Below are positions 9,401-17,456 of a DNA stretch of 64,000 bases, piece after piece; the first letter of the stretch is position 1, and each line of letters begins with the position of its first letter. The notes beneath the pieces were generated by a model. The model made no database searches. It was not told the DNA's origin and worked only from the letters and a program-made list of their open reading frames with translations. Source of the DNA: Micromonospora sp. PLK6-60 (lineage in GTDB: Bacteria; Actinomycetota; Actinomycetes; Mycobacteriales; Micromonosporaceae); assembly GCF_019890675.1 (NCBI RefSeq), contig NZ_JAIOAA010000001.1:372001-436000 (forward strand), in the 5' to 3' direction. A program made the position numbers and the translations under genes.

Positions 9401-10774
9401 CGCCTCGTCCACGAACTGCCGGGCGGTCAGCGGTCGGGCCTCGCCCTTGTCGTTCTCGAACACGAACGAGCCTGGTCCGCCGTGTCCGGACAGGTGCAGT
9501 ACGTGCGCCGGCCGCTGGCGTAACGCCTCCCGGATCGCGGACGTGGTGGCGAAGTGCACGATGCGCACCTCGGCCCGGCCGGCCCGGGCGCCACGCACCG
9601 CCTTGAGGACGTTGCGCAGTTCCCGTTCGTGGTCGAGCAGTCCCTCGTGGCCGTGCAGCGGTGACGAGATCGCCACCAGGATCCGCAGCGGCCCCGCGGA
9701 TGGCGGCACGGTGGCCGCTTCGGTCCGCCGGTACAGCCGGACGAGTGCGTCGAGCGCGACGGGCTGGTCCTCGTCGGGCAGCCACAGGGTCTCCCAGGGC
9801 AGGTGGCCCAGCTCGCCGGCGGCCCGGATGCCCAAGCGCAGCGGAACCCGCCGGGACCGGGCTGCCGCGAGCGCCGCCGCGAGTTCGGTGGTGATGGCTC
9901 CGGGGAGGAAGGTCGCGGCCAGCAGCCGGCCGACGTGCTCCGTGTCGGAGGTCTCCGCCTCGTCGGGCGCCGGTGCGGGTCGACGCACCCCGGCCAGGTC
10001 GGTACGGTTCCGGCTCCACCGCTGCACCGCCGTACGCAGCAGGGGGCTCTCCCCCGGATGGGCGGCGGACCGGGTGACCCCGGCGCCGGTGAGCCGTACC
10101 TGGTCCTTCTCGACGTCCAGGGTCAGGTCGATGACGTCGCCGGCCCACGCGCTGCGCCGCACCGACGGCGCCGCCAGCCCGGACAGCAGCGGCAGCAGGT
10201 TCTCGATCCGAGCCAACCAGACCGAGTCCCTGGCCCAGCCGTCGGCGGAGTTGTACCGGGCGGAGACGACACCGACCACGACGCCGTCGCCCTGACGCCG
10301 CACCGGAGCGCCACTCATGCCGCGCAGCACCGACGGGGACTGCAACCGGCCGAGCGGAATCTGGTCGTCGCGGGTGGTGCCGCCTTCCATCGTGCCGCTG
10401 GCGTCGAGGAACCGGTGCGTGTGCGCCGGGTCGTCCAGTTCGACGACGCCGGTGACGATCACCGGCGACCGTTGCGGTTCGCTGTCGGTGGGCGCCAGCG
10501 CCTGCACCGACTCGGGAAACTCACCCTCGATCCGCACCACGGCCAGGTCGTGCAGCGGATCGATGCGCACCGTCCGGCCCGGTACCGCCGCGCCGCCCGC
10601 CAGCGGATCGACCCATACCGGCTGGCCTTCCTCGCCGGAGCGCACCGAATCGAGGACGTGCCAGGCGGTTACCAGGATGCCGGGCGCGATCTGGAAGCAG
10701 GTGCCGGCGGGCTCCCCCCGTGCGCCGGACAGAATGCGGCCGAGGAAGCCGGGCACCCGCGGGTCGGCGCTCAC
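6476..10774 (-). CDS. Trypsin-like protease - CHAT protease - NB-ARC-type NTPase - TPR protein
   Basis: The 1432-aa protein has four modules. An N-terminal trypsin-like domain (1-200) carries His39 (TAWH), Asp76 (LHDLAVV) and Ser154 (GMSGAPV). A CHAT caspase-like domain (about 280-570) carries His431 (LSGHGG) and Cys473 (AACH). A STAND/NB-ARC-type NTPase follows, with P-loop GLGGVGKTT (627-635) and Walker B VVLIDNFED (720-728). The C-terminal third is an array of tetratricopeptide repeats (about 1130-1420). There is no signal peptide. The GTG start at 10774 is preceded by GAGG and lies 8 bp after the Trypco1 gene, so the two form an operon. Proteins of this architecture belong to NTP-dependent conflict/programmed-death systems: TPRs sense, the NTPase oligomerises, proteases execute. 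Both protease triads or dyads look intact. Confidence 0.93.
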   Translation of the reverse strand: MSADPRVPGFLGRILSGARGEPAGTCFQIAPGILVTAWHVLDSVRSGEEGQPVWVDPLAGGAAVPGRTVRIDPLHDLAVVRIEGEFPESVQALAPTDSEPQRSPVIVTGVVELDDPAHTHRFLDASGTMEGGTTRDDQIPLGRLQSPSVLRGMSGAPVRRQGDGVVVGVVSARYNSADGWARDSVWLARIENLLPLLSGLAAPSVRRSAWAGDVIDLTLDVEKDQVRLTGAGVTRSAAHPGESPLLRTAVQRWSRNRTDLAGVRRPAPAPDEAETSDTEHVGRLLAATFLPGAITTELAAALAAARSRRVPLRLGIRAAGELGHLPWETLWLPDEDQPVALDALVRLYRRTEAATVPPSAGPLRILVAISSPLHGHEGLLDHERELRNVLKAVRGARAGRAEVRIVHFATTSAIREALRQRPAHVLHLSGHGGPGSFVFENDKGEARPLTARQFVDEAIPPGRMPPVVALAACHTDAATATGDPSFAARLLASGAAAVIATQTAITDSYATRAFARIYDLLAATPDADVVAAVTEARTVVQRELARLDDRDHRLAEWDEWAVLSLSAGSGSVPLLDPSSPQLDSSPPEPRAGVLRRETGEVVGRRWEQRRYPDELRSPGVAGLVLHGLGGVGKTTLADELVARLTDADPTLVVAIVARQTSAEQFLDALVDAYAGRLGHRPPWAGDAVLRALARAGDGDLTWRQRFAVLRDQVLPLAPTVVLIDNFEDNLAIDTTDAARPLADAELAALLAEFAAAPGQGRLLFTTRYRFVLPHRAERALRFHALGPLSYAETLKLVWALPQLDRLDEAGIAQLWRAIGGHPRCLEYVDALLAKGQARFTDVLLRLVDTVTDRLHRLGRPDDDIDQYLTEHESLDAALAEAAALAADDVLLDDLLAGLSHIPGAHRLLLGASVYRVPVDKNALLYQIGEPGRSAGDAEEWFHNFREIDRIAREAGFSARDLDPARLSEPVRARLAPYLAFRPKPLARTRFDLEKLLSACAASSLITVTATGEDKLAFMHRWTASEIQRRHPAAAWQELVTAHHAAGAYWRWRELSWPQSLDGRIADLREAYHHTREAVRLGDPNARSGVAQIAYQLQENLAGRGRRAEALGYCQQAVELKRVLAAENQREHLVELAGYLIDLGNRLMDLGRLDEALAADTEAVKILRRLAPRDPDALNPSLAAATANLTGRLAMSGRHEEALTAAIETVKIYRRLAATDPSRFAPRLGAALSNLGIVRSDLGHDQAALDLGTEATTLLHDIVADDPAVIGPILATALTALSSHHCQVRQYDEGTAAASEAVHLFRRLIEANPGYEPDLAKALDNLGVNQWNRDEREEALDALGEAANIYRRHAIATPQAFQPALADSLHKLGDALAECGRIDEALAATTDAVTLYRRLAAANPEEFQAELAGALNSLDSQQLQRDRDGEASG

Positions 10775-10782
10775 CGCCGGCC

Positions 10783-11163
10783 TCAGTCGTGCGCCGCGGC
10801 CTGGTCGCGGTTGGTCGGGGTGGGCTCGGGCTGTCGGCCCGCTCCGACGGCGTAGGTCAGCCGTACGGTCAGGGTCGCCTCGCCCGAGCCACCCGCCACG
10901 ATGACGTTGCCCTGCACGGAGAACTTGATTCCGAACTCGACCTCGATGCCCTCCGGGCAGGCCGCCCGGCGGGTCAGTTCGTTCGCCGTTTCCACGGTGG
11001 AGATGGCCACGGCCACGATGGCCTCCCGGGCCCGGTCGAAGGCGTCGACGACGCGCTCGCGTGCGACGTCGACGCGGGAGGTCGGCTCGGAACCGGCGAC
11101 CTGGACCACCTCGACGAGGAGTTCCCTGCCGCCCACCCGCATCGGTACCGCTGCGACCGCCAC
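10783..11163 (-). CDS. Trypsin-co-occurring domain 1 (Trypco1, CU044_2847 family) protein
   Basis: The 126-aa small protein has beta-rich ends and a central helix. It has the family pattern: an N-terminal strand VGGRELLVEVVQV, a helix (residues ~32-62, FDRAREAIVAVAISTVE), and C-terminal strands PEGIEVEFGIKFSVQGNVIVAGG. The GTG start at 11163 is chosen for the GGAAGGGG seven bases upstream; an in-frame ATG lies 21 bases further in. It is the first gene of the two-gene unit with the trypsin-CHAT-NTPase-TPR protein, the association for which the family is named. It probably acts as a partner, substrate or regulator of that protease, but its biochemical role is unknown. Confidence 0.85.
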   Translation of the reverse strand: MAVAAVPMRVGGRELLVEVVQVAGSEPTSRVDVARERVVDAFDRAREAIVAVAISTVETANELTRRAACPEGIEVEFGIKFSVQGNVIVAGGSGEATLTVRLTYAVGAGRQPEPTPTNRDQAAAHD

Positions 11164-11400
11164 TGACGCCCCTTCCGCATCCGGCCTTCCGATCCTGTGG
11201 TGGTCGGTCGGCCACGTCCGGTAACTGTAGTGGGTTGGTCGATGCGTGCGCAGCCGTCGTCGATCCACCCATCCGGGAGGTCCGGGTAGGAACCGCACAA
11301 ACGCGGCTGCCGGCCGCACAGCGTGCAGATGGGCGCAGCCGAGCCCACTGAGACACCGCGCCCGGTGCGTACGCCGCGCGGCAGGGGGTACCCGCCGGGC

Positions 11401-11952
11401 ATGGCGCGTTACACGAAGCCCGAGCTGCGGGAACAGCTGAAGGAAGAGATCAGGGCGTCCGACCGGGGCGGCCGGCCCGGACAGTGGTCGGCGCGCAAGT
11501 CCCAGCTGCTCACCAAGGAGTACCAGAAGCGCGGCGGCGGCTACCAGGGCCCGAAGGACGAGCGCCAGCAGTCGCTGCAGCACTGGGGCGAGCAGAAGTG
11601 GCAGACCCGCAAGGGCACCTCGCGGGCCCGCCACGACGGCGAGACCGACCGCTACCTGCCCGAACAGGCGTGGAAGGAACTCTCCCCCGAGCAGCAACGC
11701 GCCACCGACGCGCGCAAGCGCAAGGAGTCGCGGTCCGGTCGGCAGTACGTCCCCAACACCGGGCCGGCCAGCCGCGCGCGCCGCGACGCCGCAGCGGCCG
11801 TGTCACTCACCGAACTGCCGGTCGCCGACGCTGCCCGGCACGTCCGCGACCTGGACACCGCTCAACTGAAGGCAGCCCTGCGCGCCGAGCGCAACGGGAA
11901 GGGCCGGAAGACGCTGATCCAACGACTCCAGGCGGAGCTCGACCGCCGCTGA
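11401..11952 (+). CDS. DUF5872 domain protein, small basic
   Basis: The 183-aa protein is very rich in Lys, Arg and Gln and has no membrane segment. The first ~95 residues (ARYTKPELREQLKEEIRASD, then GGRPGQWSARKSQLLTKEY) look like the DUF5872 family, conserved but of unknown function and also seen in some large viruses. The C-terminal ~45 residues (VADAARHVRDLDTAQLKAAL) resemble a Rho-N/SAP-like helical nucleic-acid-binding module ending KTLIQRLQAELDRR. ATG at 11401 is preferred over an upstream in-frame ATG (11323) because family similarity begins there. It is divergent from the Trypco1 gene; the 237 bp between them should hold both promoters. DNA binding is inferred. Confidence 0.75.
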   Translation: MARYTKPELREQLKEEIRASDRGGRPGQWSARKSQLLTKEYQKRGGGYQGPKDERQQSLQHWGEQKWQTRKGTSRARHDGETDRYLPEQAWKELSPEQQRATDARKRKESRSGRQYVPNTGPASRARRDAAAAVSLTELPVADAARHVRDLDTAQLKAALRAERNGKGRKTLIQRLQAELDRR

Positions 11953-12082
11953 ACCGGCCCTGGCCGGGTGTTCCGGATCCCACGTCGATCCCGGTCGTGC
12001 ACCGGATCTGTGCGGCACACCCGACAGCAGCGGCGCGGAATGTGTCGGGTGATCGGGGGCGGTGTCGCCGCACGATGGGGAC

Positions 12083-12895
12083 ATGGATGACACGACCCTG
12101 GTATCCCGCTTTCTTCGCGCCGGCTTCGTGAAGGTGGCGGGCGCCGTCGCGCCGCGGGTGGCCGCGGACTGCGCGCGGCTGCTGTGGCGGGAGACGGGCT
12201 TTGACCCGGACGACCCGGCGACGTGGACGAAGCCGGTGCACTGGGTGGCCGGCATGGCGCAGGGGCCGTTCGCGGCCGCACCCAACTCCCCGTTCCTGCA
12301 CCACGCGTACGACCTGCTCGTCGGCGCGGGACGCTGGGAGCCGCGCTACTCACTCGGCACGTTCCCGTTGCGTTTCCCGCACCGGGAGGAGCCGGACGAC
12401 GCGGGCTGGCACATCGAGGGCAGCTATCTGCCGGAGGGGGAAAGCTGGTACTTCACCAATGTGCGCTCCCGTGGCCGGGCGCTGCTGATGTTGTTCCTGT
12501 TCAGCGAGGTCGGTGCGGAGGACGCCCCGACCCGGATCCGGGTCGGCTCGCACCTCGACGTGCCGACGGTGCTGGAGAAGTACGGGGAGGACGGGGCGAG
12601 CGGACTGGACCTTGCGCCCGAGTTGGTGGCGGCATCCGACCACCGGCCACTCGCCCTCGCCACCGGGTCCCCGGGCGACGTCTTCCTGTGTCATCCGTTC
12701 CTGGTGCACGCGGCGCAGCCGCACCATGGGACGCGGCCGCGCTTCATGGCCCAGCCGCCGCTGATGCCGGCCGCGCCGTACGAACTGGAGCGGGCCGACG
12801 GTGCGTACTCCCCCGTGGAGATCGCGATCCGTCGTGGCCTCGGCTGGGAAACCGCCGCCGTGGATGGTGCAGGCACGTCCTACAGCGCCGGGTAG
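12083..12895 (+). CDS. PhyH-like Fe(II)/2-oxoglutarate dioxygenase
   Basis: The 270-aa protein resembles phytanoyl-CoA dioxygenase family enzymes, which hydroxylate small molecules using iron and 2-oxoglutarate. The double-stranded beta-helix shows WHIEGSY (His-x-Glu in place of the usual His-x-Asp) and a distal histidine in FLVHAAQPHHGTRPRF followed by the 2-oxoglutarate-binding Arg. The substrate cannot be read from the sequence. The start at 12083 follows GGGG; an in-frame ATG at 12062 is possible. The methyltransferase gene follows after 17 bp, so the two may be co-transcribed without a shared pathway. Confidence 0.75.
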   Translation: MDDTTLVSRFLRAGFVKVAGAVAPRVAADCARLLWRETGFDPDDPATWTKPVHWVAGMAQGPFAAAPNSPFLHHAYDLLVGAGRWEPRYSLGTFPLRFPHREEPDDAGWHIEGSYLPEGESWYFTNVRSRGRALLMLFLFSEVGAEDAPTRIRVGSHLDVPTVLEKYGEDGASGLDLAPELVAASDHRPLALATGSPGDVFLCHPFLVHAAQPHHGTRPRFMAQPPLMPAAPYELERADGAYSPVEIAIRRGLGWETAAVDGAGTSYSAG

Positions 12896-12912
12896 CCGCA
12901 GGCGAGGCAGGG

Positions 12913-13767
12913 ATGGGTGAGGCGCGAGGGAGGCGTGGACAGGTGGGCCCGCGGGTGAGTGGCCGCGATGCGCGGTTCCAGCAGTGGGAGGCTCTGCTGC
13001 GCAATCGGCGCAGGCGGCAGCGCCGCGGCGAGTTCCTCGTGCAGGGAGTACGCCCGATCGCCATGGCCGTCGCACACGGCTGGCGGATTCGAGAGCTGCT
13101 CTACGACGCCGACGTCCAGCTGTCCGGCTGGGCGCGCGAGGTCCTGGACACGGTCCGGGCCGAGACGGTCGCCGTCTCCGGTGAACTGATGCACGAGTTG
13201 GGCGGTAAGGCGGACACGGTTCCGGAGCTGTTGGCGGTGGTCGCGCTGCCGGAGGACGACCTGTGCCGCATCCCGGCCGGTCCGACCATGCTCACCGTCG
13301 TGTTCGATCGGCCCACCAGCCCCGGCAACATCGGGACCCTTGTGCGGTCCGCAGACGCCTTCGGTGCCTCCGGCGTGATCATCACCGGCCACGCCGCCGA
13401 TGCGTACGACCCGAAGGCGGTACGGGCGAGCACCGGCTCGCTGTTCGCGCTGCCGGTGGTCCGGGCGCCCTCCCACCAGGCCGTACTGGCCTGGGTCGCC
13501 GGCGTCCGCGCCAACGGCGTCGGCCTCGGCATCGTGGGAGCCGATGAGCACGGCGCGCTGGACGCCGCCGAGTACGACTTCACGCGACCCACGCTGACCG
13601 TGATCGGCAATGAGACCACCGGTCTGAGCGTCGGTTGGCGTGCGGCCTGCGACCAGCTTGTCCGGGTCCCGATGTGCGGGGCCGCCAGTTCCCTGAACGC
13701 GGCGGCCGCCGGGACCGTCGTGCTCTACGAATCGGCACGTCAGCGCGGCGCTGCCGCCCGGCGGTAG
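12913..13767 (+). CDS. SpoU/TrmH-family RNA 2'-O-methyltransferase
   Basis: The 284-aa SAM-dependent SPOUT-fold enzyme is predicted to methylate a ribose in rRNA or tRNA. An N-terminal substrate-binding segment (QWEALLRNRRRRQRRGEFLVQG, split here as residues ~20-41) is followed by motif 1 (DRPTSPGNIGTLVRSAD), motif 2 (VIGNETTGL) and motif 3 (VPMCGAASSLNAAAAG), which form the trefoil knot. Length fits the family. Some relatives confer ribosome-targeting antibiotic resistance, but nothing here points to self-resistance beyond proximity to the biosynthetic locus beginning at 13971. Confidence 0.88.
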   Translation: MGEARGRRGQVGPRVSGRDARFQQWEALLRNRRRRQRRGEFLVQGVRPIAMAVAHGWRIRELLYDADVQLSGWAREVLDTVRAETVAVSGELMHELGGKADTVPELLAVVALPEDDLCRIPAGPTMLTVVFDRPTSPGNIGTLVRSADAFGASGVIITGHAADAYDPKAVRASTGSLFALPVVRAPSHQAVLAWVAGVRANGVGLGIVGADEHGALDAAEYDFTRPTLTVIGNETTGLSVGWRAACDQLVRVPMCGAASSLNAAAAGTVVLYESARQRGAAARR

Positions 13768-13970
13768 CGCACGGGCGAGGCCGCCCGAGCCGATCGGCCT
13801 GTGTGCCGCATATCTGCGGGTCGGCGAGCTCGTGGTCGAGGCAGCGGCGGCGGGTCTGAGTTCGGGGGCATTCATAGCCGCTGCCGTTCGTCGTCATGGC
13901 CTCGCCCCGGTGCTGACCGGAGGTTGCCGGCACACCCTCCAGACCGTCCTAGGACTCTGGCTGCGCGCTT

Positions 13971-15050
13971 GTGGGGAAGTTGCTTGCCAGTGCTGAGTCC
14001 ACATGGGACTATCTCGCTCAGCACATCGACCTGGCCCGGTTGGGCCATCACGGGGAGGGCGATTTCGTGCTGCTCGCCTTAGGCTTGGATTCCGTAGCGG
14101 AGAGCGTCTACCGGCAGATGCTGGCCCACCCCGATTGGGGGGTGGCGGAGCTCAGCGCCCAGCTCGGTGTCACCGAGACGCGACTTCGATCCGCCCTGGA
14201 CGTCCTGTTCGAGATGTCGTTGGTCCGCAACTCGATGGATCGACCTGGCGGTCTGCACGTCGTCAGCCCGGACGTGGGGCTGCGGGCCGCGCTTGCCCAG
14301 CAGCAGGCCGAGCTGGCTCGCCGTCAACAGCAGGTCGCGCAGAGTCAGGCAGAGATCAGTCAGCTGATCGATCAGCTCGGAAGAACTCAGCGGGATGCCT
14401 CGGCCCCGGCCGCCCTTCATCTGAGCGGTATAGATGCGGTTCAGGACAAGCTGGCTCAGCTGGCTCGCGAGACCGAGTGCGAGATCCTCACCTTCATGCC
14501 TGGCGGCGCCCAGTCGGCGGAGGCGCTGCGGCACGCACGCCGCAACGACACCGAGCTTCTCGACCGGGGCGTCCGTATTCGTACCGTGGGGCTGGACAGC
14601 ATCCGCAACGACCCGCAGACACTCGCGCACGCGCGTTTCCTCACCGACGGCGGCGCGGAGTTCCGGACCTCGCCCATCCTTCCGCCTCGCATGATCCTGG
14701 TGGACCGGCGGGCCGTACTGGTGCCGATGGACCCGGCCGACACGCGTAAGGGCGCCCTCTACCTGACCGGTAGTGGGTTCGTCGCCTCGATGCAGGCGCT
14801 CTTCACCCAGGTCTGGGAGATAGCGACGCCGCTGGGCGCGGCCCGCGAGCCGGAGCGTGAGGGCCTGAACGCCCAGGAGTGTGCGTTGCTCGAACTGCTC
14901 GGCCAGGGAATGACGGATGAGGCCGCCGCAGCCCGGCTCGGTGTCTCGCCGCGGACTGCCCGGCGGATGATGGCCGACCTCATGGAACGCCTGCAGGCCC
15001 GCAGCCGGTTCGAGGCGGGGCTGAAGGCCGCCCAGCGCGGCTGGCTGTGA
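13971..15050 (+). CDS. HTH regulator, TrmB-like N-terminus and LuxR-type C-terminus
   Basis: The 359-aa regulator starts at GTG. An N-terminal winged helix (about 30-95; VAELSAQLGVTETRLRSALDVL) and a coiled-coil linker (105-140, repeated Gln/Arg) precede a phospholipase-D/TrmB-like sensory domain (about 150-275). The C-terminal LuxR-type HTH (about 300-355) shows LNAQECALLELLGQGMTDEAAA and LGVSPRTARRMMADLMERL. This architecture is common for pathway-specific regulators in actinomycete biosynthetic clusters. Its stop lies 29 bp before the DAHP synthase start, and a GTG overlapping its stop could start that gene, so the two form an operon. It may control the opposed operon at 16176-21578; no direct operator evidence was found. 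Confidence 0.75.
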   Translation: MGKLLASAESTWDYLAQHIDLARLGHHGEGDFVLLALGLDSVAESVYRQMLAHPDWGVAELSAQLGVTETRLRSALDVLFEMSLVRNSMDRPGGLHVVSPDVGLRAALAQQQAELARRQQQVAQSQAEISQLIDQLGRTQRDASAPAALHLSGIDAVQDKLAQLARETECEILTFMPGGAQSAEALRHARRNDTELLDRGVRIRTVGLDSIRNDPQTLAHARFLTDGGAEFRTSPILPPRMILVDRRAVLVPMDPADTRKGALYLTGSGFVASMQALFTQVWEIATPLGAAREPEREGLNAQECALLELLGQGMTDEAAAARLGVSPRTARRMMADLMERLQARSRFEAGLKAAQRGWL

Positions 15051-15079
15051 CTCGGCAATTCACCGATCGGAGACAAGGC

Positions 15080-15889
15080 ATGGGAACCTCGCCGGAGAAC
15101 GCCCCACCGATGGTCACCCGCCGGGTGGCCATCGGTGACGCCGTGTTCGGCGGCGACCGCCGGCCCATCATCTCGGGTCCCTGCTCGGTGGAGCCGGACT
15201 ACGTCAGGCATGCGGAGGCGGCGGCAGCGGCGGGAGCCGACGTGCTCCGCGGCTGCGTGTTCAAGCCACGGTCGGGGCCGGATCGGTTCCAGGGCATGGG
15301 TGCTGAGGGCATTCCGCTGCTCGGGCAGGCGCGCGCCCGTACCGGGCTGCCCATCATCGCGGAGCCGCTCGACGGTGACGACGTCCGGCTGCTACGCGAT
15401 CACGTGGACGGTTTCCTCATCGGTGCCAGGTCGATGCGGAACAGCCGACTGCTGGAGAGCGTTGGCCGTACCGGCATGCCGATCATCCTCAAGCGGTCGT
15501 TCGCCGCCACCTACGCCGAGTGGCTGGGGGCGGCCGACTACATTCGCGCCACGGGCAACGACGACGTCATTCTCTGTGAGCGGGGAATCCGCACCTTCGT
15601 CACGGAAACCCGCAACACCCTGGACGTCGCGGCAGTGCCGGTGCTGGCCAGTCGCACCGACCTACCGGTGATCATCGACCCCAGCCACGCGGCGGGGCGC
15701 CGGGAGTGGGTGCTTCCGCTCGCACTCGCCGGTGCGGCGGTCGGTGCCGCCGGCATCATCGTGGAGAGCCACCCGGTGCCGGAGCAGTCCTGGACCGACA
15801 GCTGCCAGGCATTGAGTACGCCGGAGCTCCGCGACCTGATCGAGAAGGTGGGGCGGCTGAACAGCTTGAATGAACTGTCGAGCACCTAG
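15080..15889 (+). CDS. aroF: 3-deoxy-7-phosphoheptulonate (DAHP) synthase, AroF/AroG type I-beta
   Basis: The 269-aa enzyme condenses phosphoenolpyruvate and erythrose 4-phosphate in the first shikimate-pathway step. Motifs include IISGPCSVE, GCVFKPRSGP (for the usual FKPRTSPY), the internal ILKRS and the metal-binding VIIDPSHAAGRR. There is no ACT regulatory domain, so it should escape phenylalanine/tyrosine feedback, as often seen for DAHP synthases dedicated to secondary metabolism. ATG at 15080 is chosen for GGAG seven bases upstream; a GTG at 15047 overlapping the regulator stop is an alternative. The TAG stop is formed by the TA target site plus the first G of the MITE at 15889, so the last residues may have changed on insertion. 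Confidence 0.88.
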   Translation: MGTSPENAPPMVTRRVAIGDAVFGGDRRPIISGPCSVEPDYVRHAEAAAAAGADVLRGCVFKPRSGPDRFQGMGAEGIPLLGQARARTGLPIIAEPLDGDDVRLLRDHVDGFLIGARSMRNSRLLESVGRTGMPIILKRSFAATYAEWLGAADYIRATGNDDVILCERGIRTFVTETRNTLDVAAVPVLASRTDLPVIIDPSHAAGRREWVLPLALAGAAVGAAGIIVESHPVPEQSWTDSCQALSTPELRDLIEKVGRLNSLNELSST

Positions 15890-16051
15890 GCCCTGTCCTG
15901 TCGATCATGTCGGTGCGAGGCGCGGTCCAGGCGGCGGTCCGGCAAGGCGGCGGTTCGTCCGGATACCGGTGTTGTATCCGGACGAACCGACAACGCCGCC
16001 GGTCGCCGTCTGGGCCCGCCGCAGCCCGGCAATGATCGGCAGGACAGGGCC
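15889..16051. mobile_element. MITE-like element, copy 1 (163 bp)
   Basis: Non-coding element with imperfect terminal inverted repeats (GGCCCTGTCCTGTCGATCAT on the left, its complement with one mismatch on the right) flanked by TA (15887-15888 and 16052-16053). Inside is a perfect 15-bp stem (15952-15966 with 15974-15988; left arm GGTTCGTCCGGATAC) with a 7-nt loop. It differs from copy 2 (38468-38630) at only two positions. The ends and TA duplication fit a non-autonomous IS5- or IS630/Tc1-type derivative; the parent transposase is not in the window. Confidence 0.8.
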
Positions 16052-16108
16052 TAGTCCCGCGACGAACGGCCCCGGCGCGACAGCATCACGGTGCCGCGAG
16101 GATGAGGT

Positions 16109-16147
16109 CGGACGCCGACCGCGAAGGGTTTCGCGGGTCGGCGTCCG
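16109..16147. terminator. Strong hairpin between convergent DAHP synthase and MFS genes
   Basis: CGGACGCCGACCGCGAA pairs with the downstream TTCGCGGGTCGGCGTCCG with one bulged G and a 3-nt loop. It lies in the convergent intergenic region and could end transcription from both sides. The MITE sits between it and the DAHP synthase stop. Confidence 0.6.
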
Positions 16148-16175
16148 CCCGGCCACTTCCGGTGGAATCGATCGC

Positions 16176-17456
16176 TCAGGTCGACAGGGCGGGCTCGGCC
16201 ACCCGGGCGGGCTCGGCCGAATGGCCGGACCCGGCTTTGCGGGTGGGGTCTGCCAACGGCGGGGTGTCGTGCTGGCGGAGCAGCAGGAAGGGGATGCTGC
16301 AGAACACCGTTCCCAGGCCGGCGTAGACGAATCCCCACCGCAGCGCGTAGTCGCCGATGTAGCCCCAGCTTATGTAGGCGATCGGCATGACCCCGATCGC
16401 CGCCATGTAGACGACGGAGAAGACCCGGCCGAGGAACTGCTGGTTGACCTCTTTCTGGATGTAGGCGAAGAACAGGGTGTTGAACCCGCCGACGAAGAAG
16501 CCCTGGGCGGCCGAGAGCAGCAGCAGCCCGGCGACGGCCGGCACGACGGGGATGAGCGCCAGCGACATGCCACCGGCGGCGATGAGTGCCGCGAGCAGCC
16601 GGTTGGTCGGGACGATGTCGTGCAGGAACAGCAGGAGGAGGGTGATCGCGATGCCGCCGACCGCCTCAGCGGTGAGCGCTCGTCCGTAGATTCCGCTCGA
16701 CCCGTGCAGCACCTCGGTGACATACAGCGGCAGCAGGATGTTGAAGGAGATCAGGAAGAAGTTGACCGCGGCGCAGAGGATCACCATGTTCCGGATCAGC
16801 GGCCGGCTGTTGAGGTAGCGGAAGCCGGAGCGCAGGTCGGTCAGCACGCCGGCGACGTTCTTGCCGTCCGCGACGTGCCGGTAGCGGATCGCCGCCGCCG
16901 CGAGGGCCGACAGCCAGAACGACGCGCCGTTGAGCACCATCGCTCCGGCGACGCCGATGACGGGCATCGCCACGAGGGCGGCGCCCAGCAGCGGGCCCAC
17001 CGCCTTGGTCGTCTCGGTGAGGTTGTTCGAGACCGAGTTCGCCTTGACCAGGTGTCGTTGCCGGACGAGCTGCGGGACGATGGAACGCGCGGCCGGGCGG
17101 TAGAGAGCGGCGCAGGTGCCGAGCGCGAAGCAGGACAGCGCCAGCAGGGGAACGTTGAGGGTGTTGCGGTAGGCCATCACCGCAACGCCGAAGGCCACCG
17201 CGCCGCTGATCAGGTCGGTGGCGATGAGGATGGCCTTCTTGTTCCACCTGTCGGAAAGAACGCCGCCGATCGGGCCGATGAAGGCGATCGGTGCCAGGGC
17301 CGCTGCCAGCAGGTATCCGGTGAGTACGGCTGATCCGGTTTCGGAGACCACCCACCACGCGAGCACCAGGTCGAACACGACGGTGCCGAGCGCCGAGACG
17401 AACCCGCCCGACGCGAGGGCGATGAAACTGCGTTGGTAGAGGCCGCCGGCGGTCAC
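16176..17456 (-). CDS. MFS exporter (drug/metabolite efflux)
   Basis: The 426-aa protein has about twelve hydrophobic segments and the MFS loop motif between TM2 and TM3 (GGVLSDRWNKKAIL). It resembles the MFS_3/enterobactin-exporter EntS-like group that exports peptides, siderophores and antibiotics. The GTG start at 17456 overlaps the ATP-grasp stop (GTGA), making it the last gene of the leftward operon. It is therefore the likely exporter and self-resistance factor for the product. The C-terminal ~25 residues are hydrophilic and variable. Confidence 0.88.
   Translation of the reverse strand: MTAGGLYQRSFIALASGGFVSALGTVVFDLVLAWWVVSETGSAVLTGYLLAAALAPIAFIGPIGGVLSDRWNKKAILIATDLISGAVAFGVAVMAYRNTLNVPLLALSCFALGTCAALYRPAARSIVPQLVRQRHLVKANSVSNNLTETTKAVGPLLGAALVAMPVIGVAGAMVLNGASFWLSALAAAAIRYRHVADGKNVAGVLTDLRSGFRYLNSRPLIRNMVILCAAVNFFLISFNILLPLYVTEVLHGSSGIYGRALTAEAVGGIAITLLLLFLHDIVPTNRLLAALIAAGGMSLALIPVVPAVAGLLLLSAAQGFFVGGFNTLFFAYIQKEVNQQFLGRVFSVVYMAAIGVMPIAYISWGYIGDYALRWGFVYAGLGTVFCSIPFLLLRQHDTPPLADPTRKAGSGHSAEPARVAEPALST

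Noticed and set aside
12913..13767. SpoU methyltransferase as a self-resistance gene of the biosynthetic locus
   Set aside because: General SpoU motifs only, separate from the cluster by 203 bp, and no ribosome-targeting product is indicated.
15952..15988. Strong hairpin considered as a riboswitch or small RNA
   Set aside because: It is part of a repeated element with terminal repeats and TA duplication; the same sequence occurs at 38531-38567.
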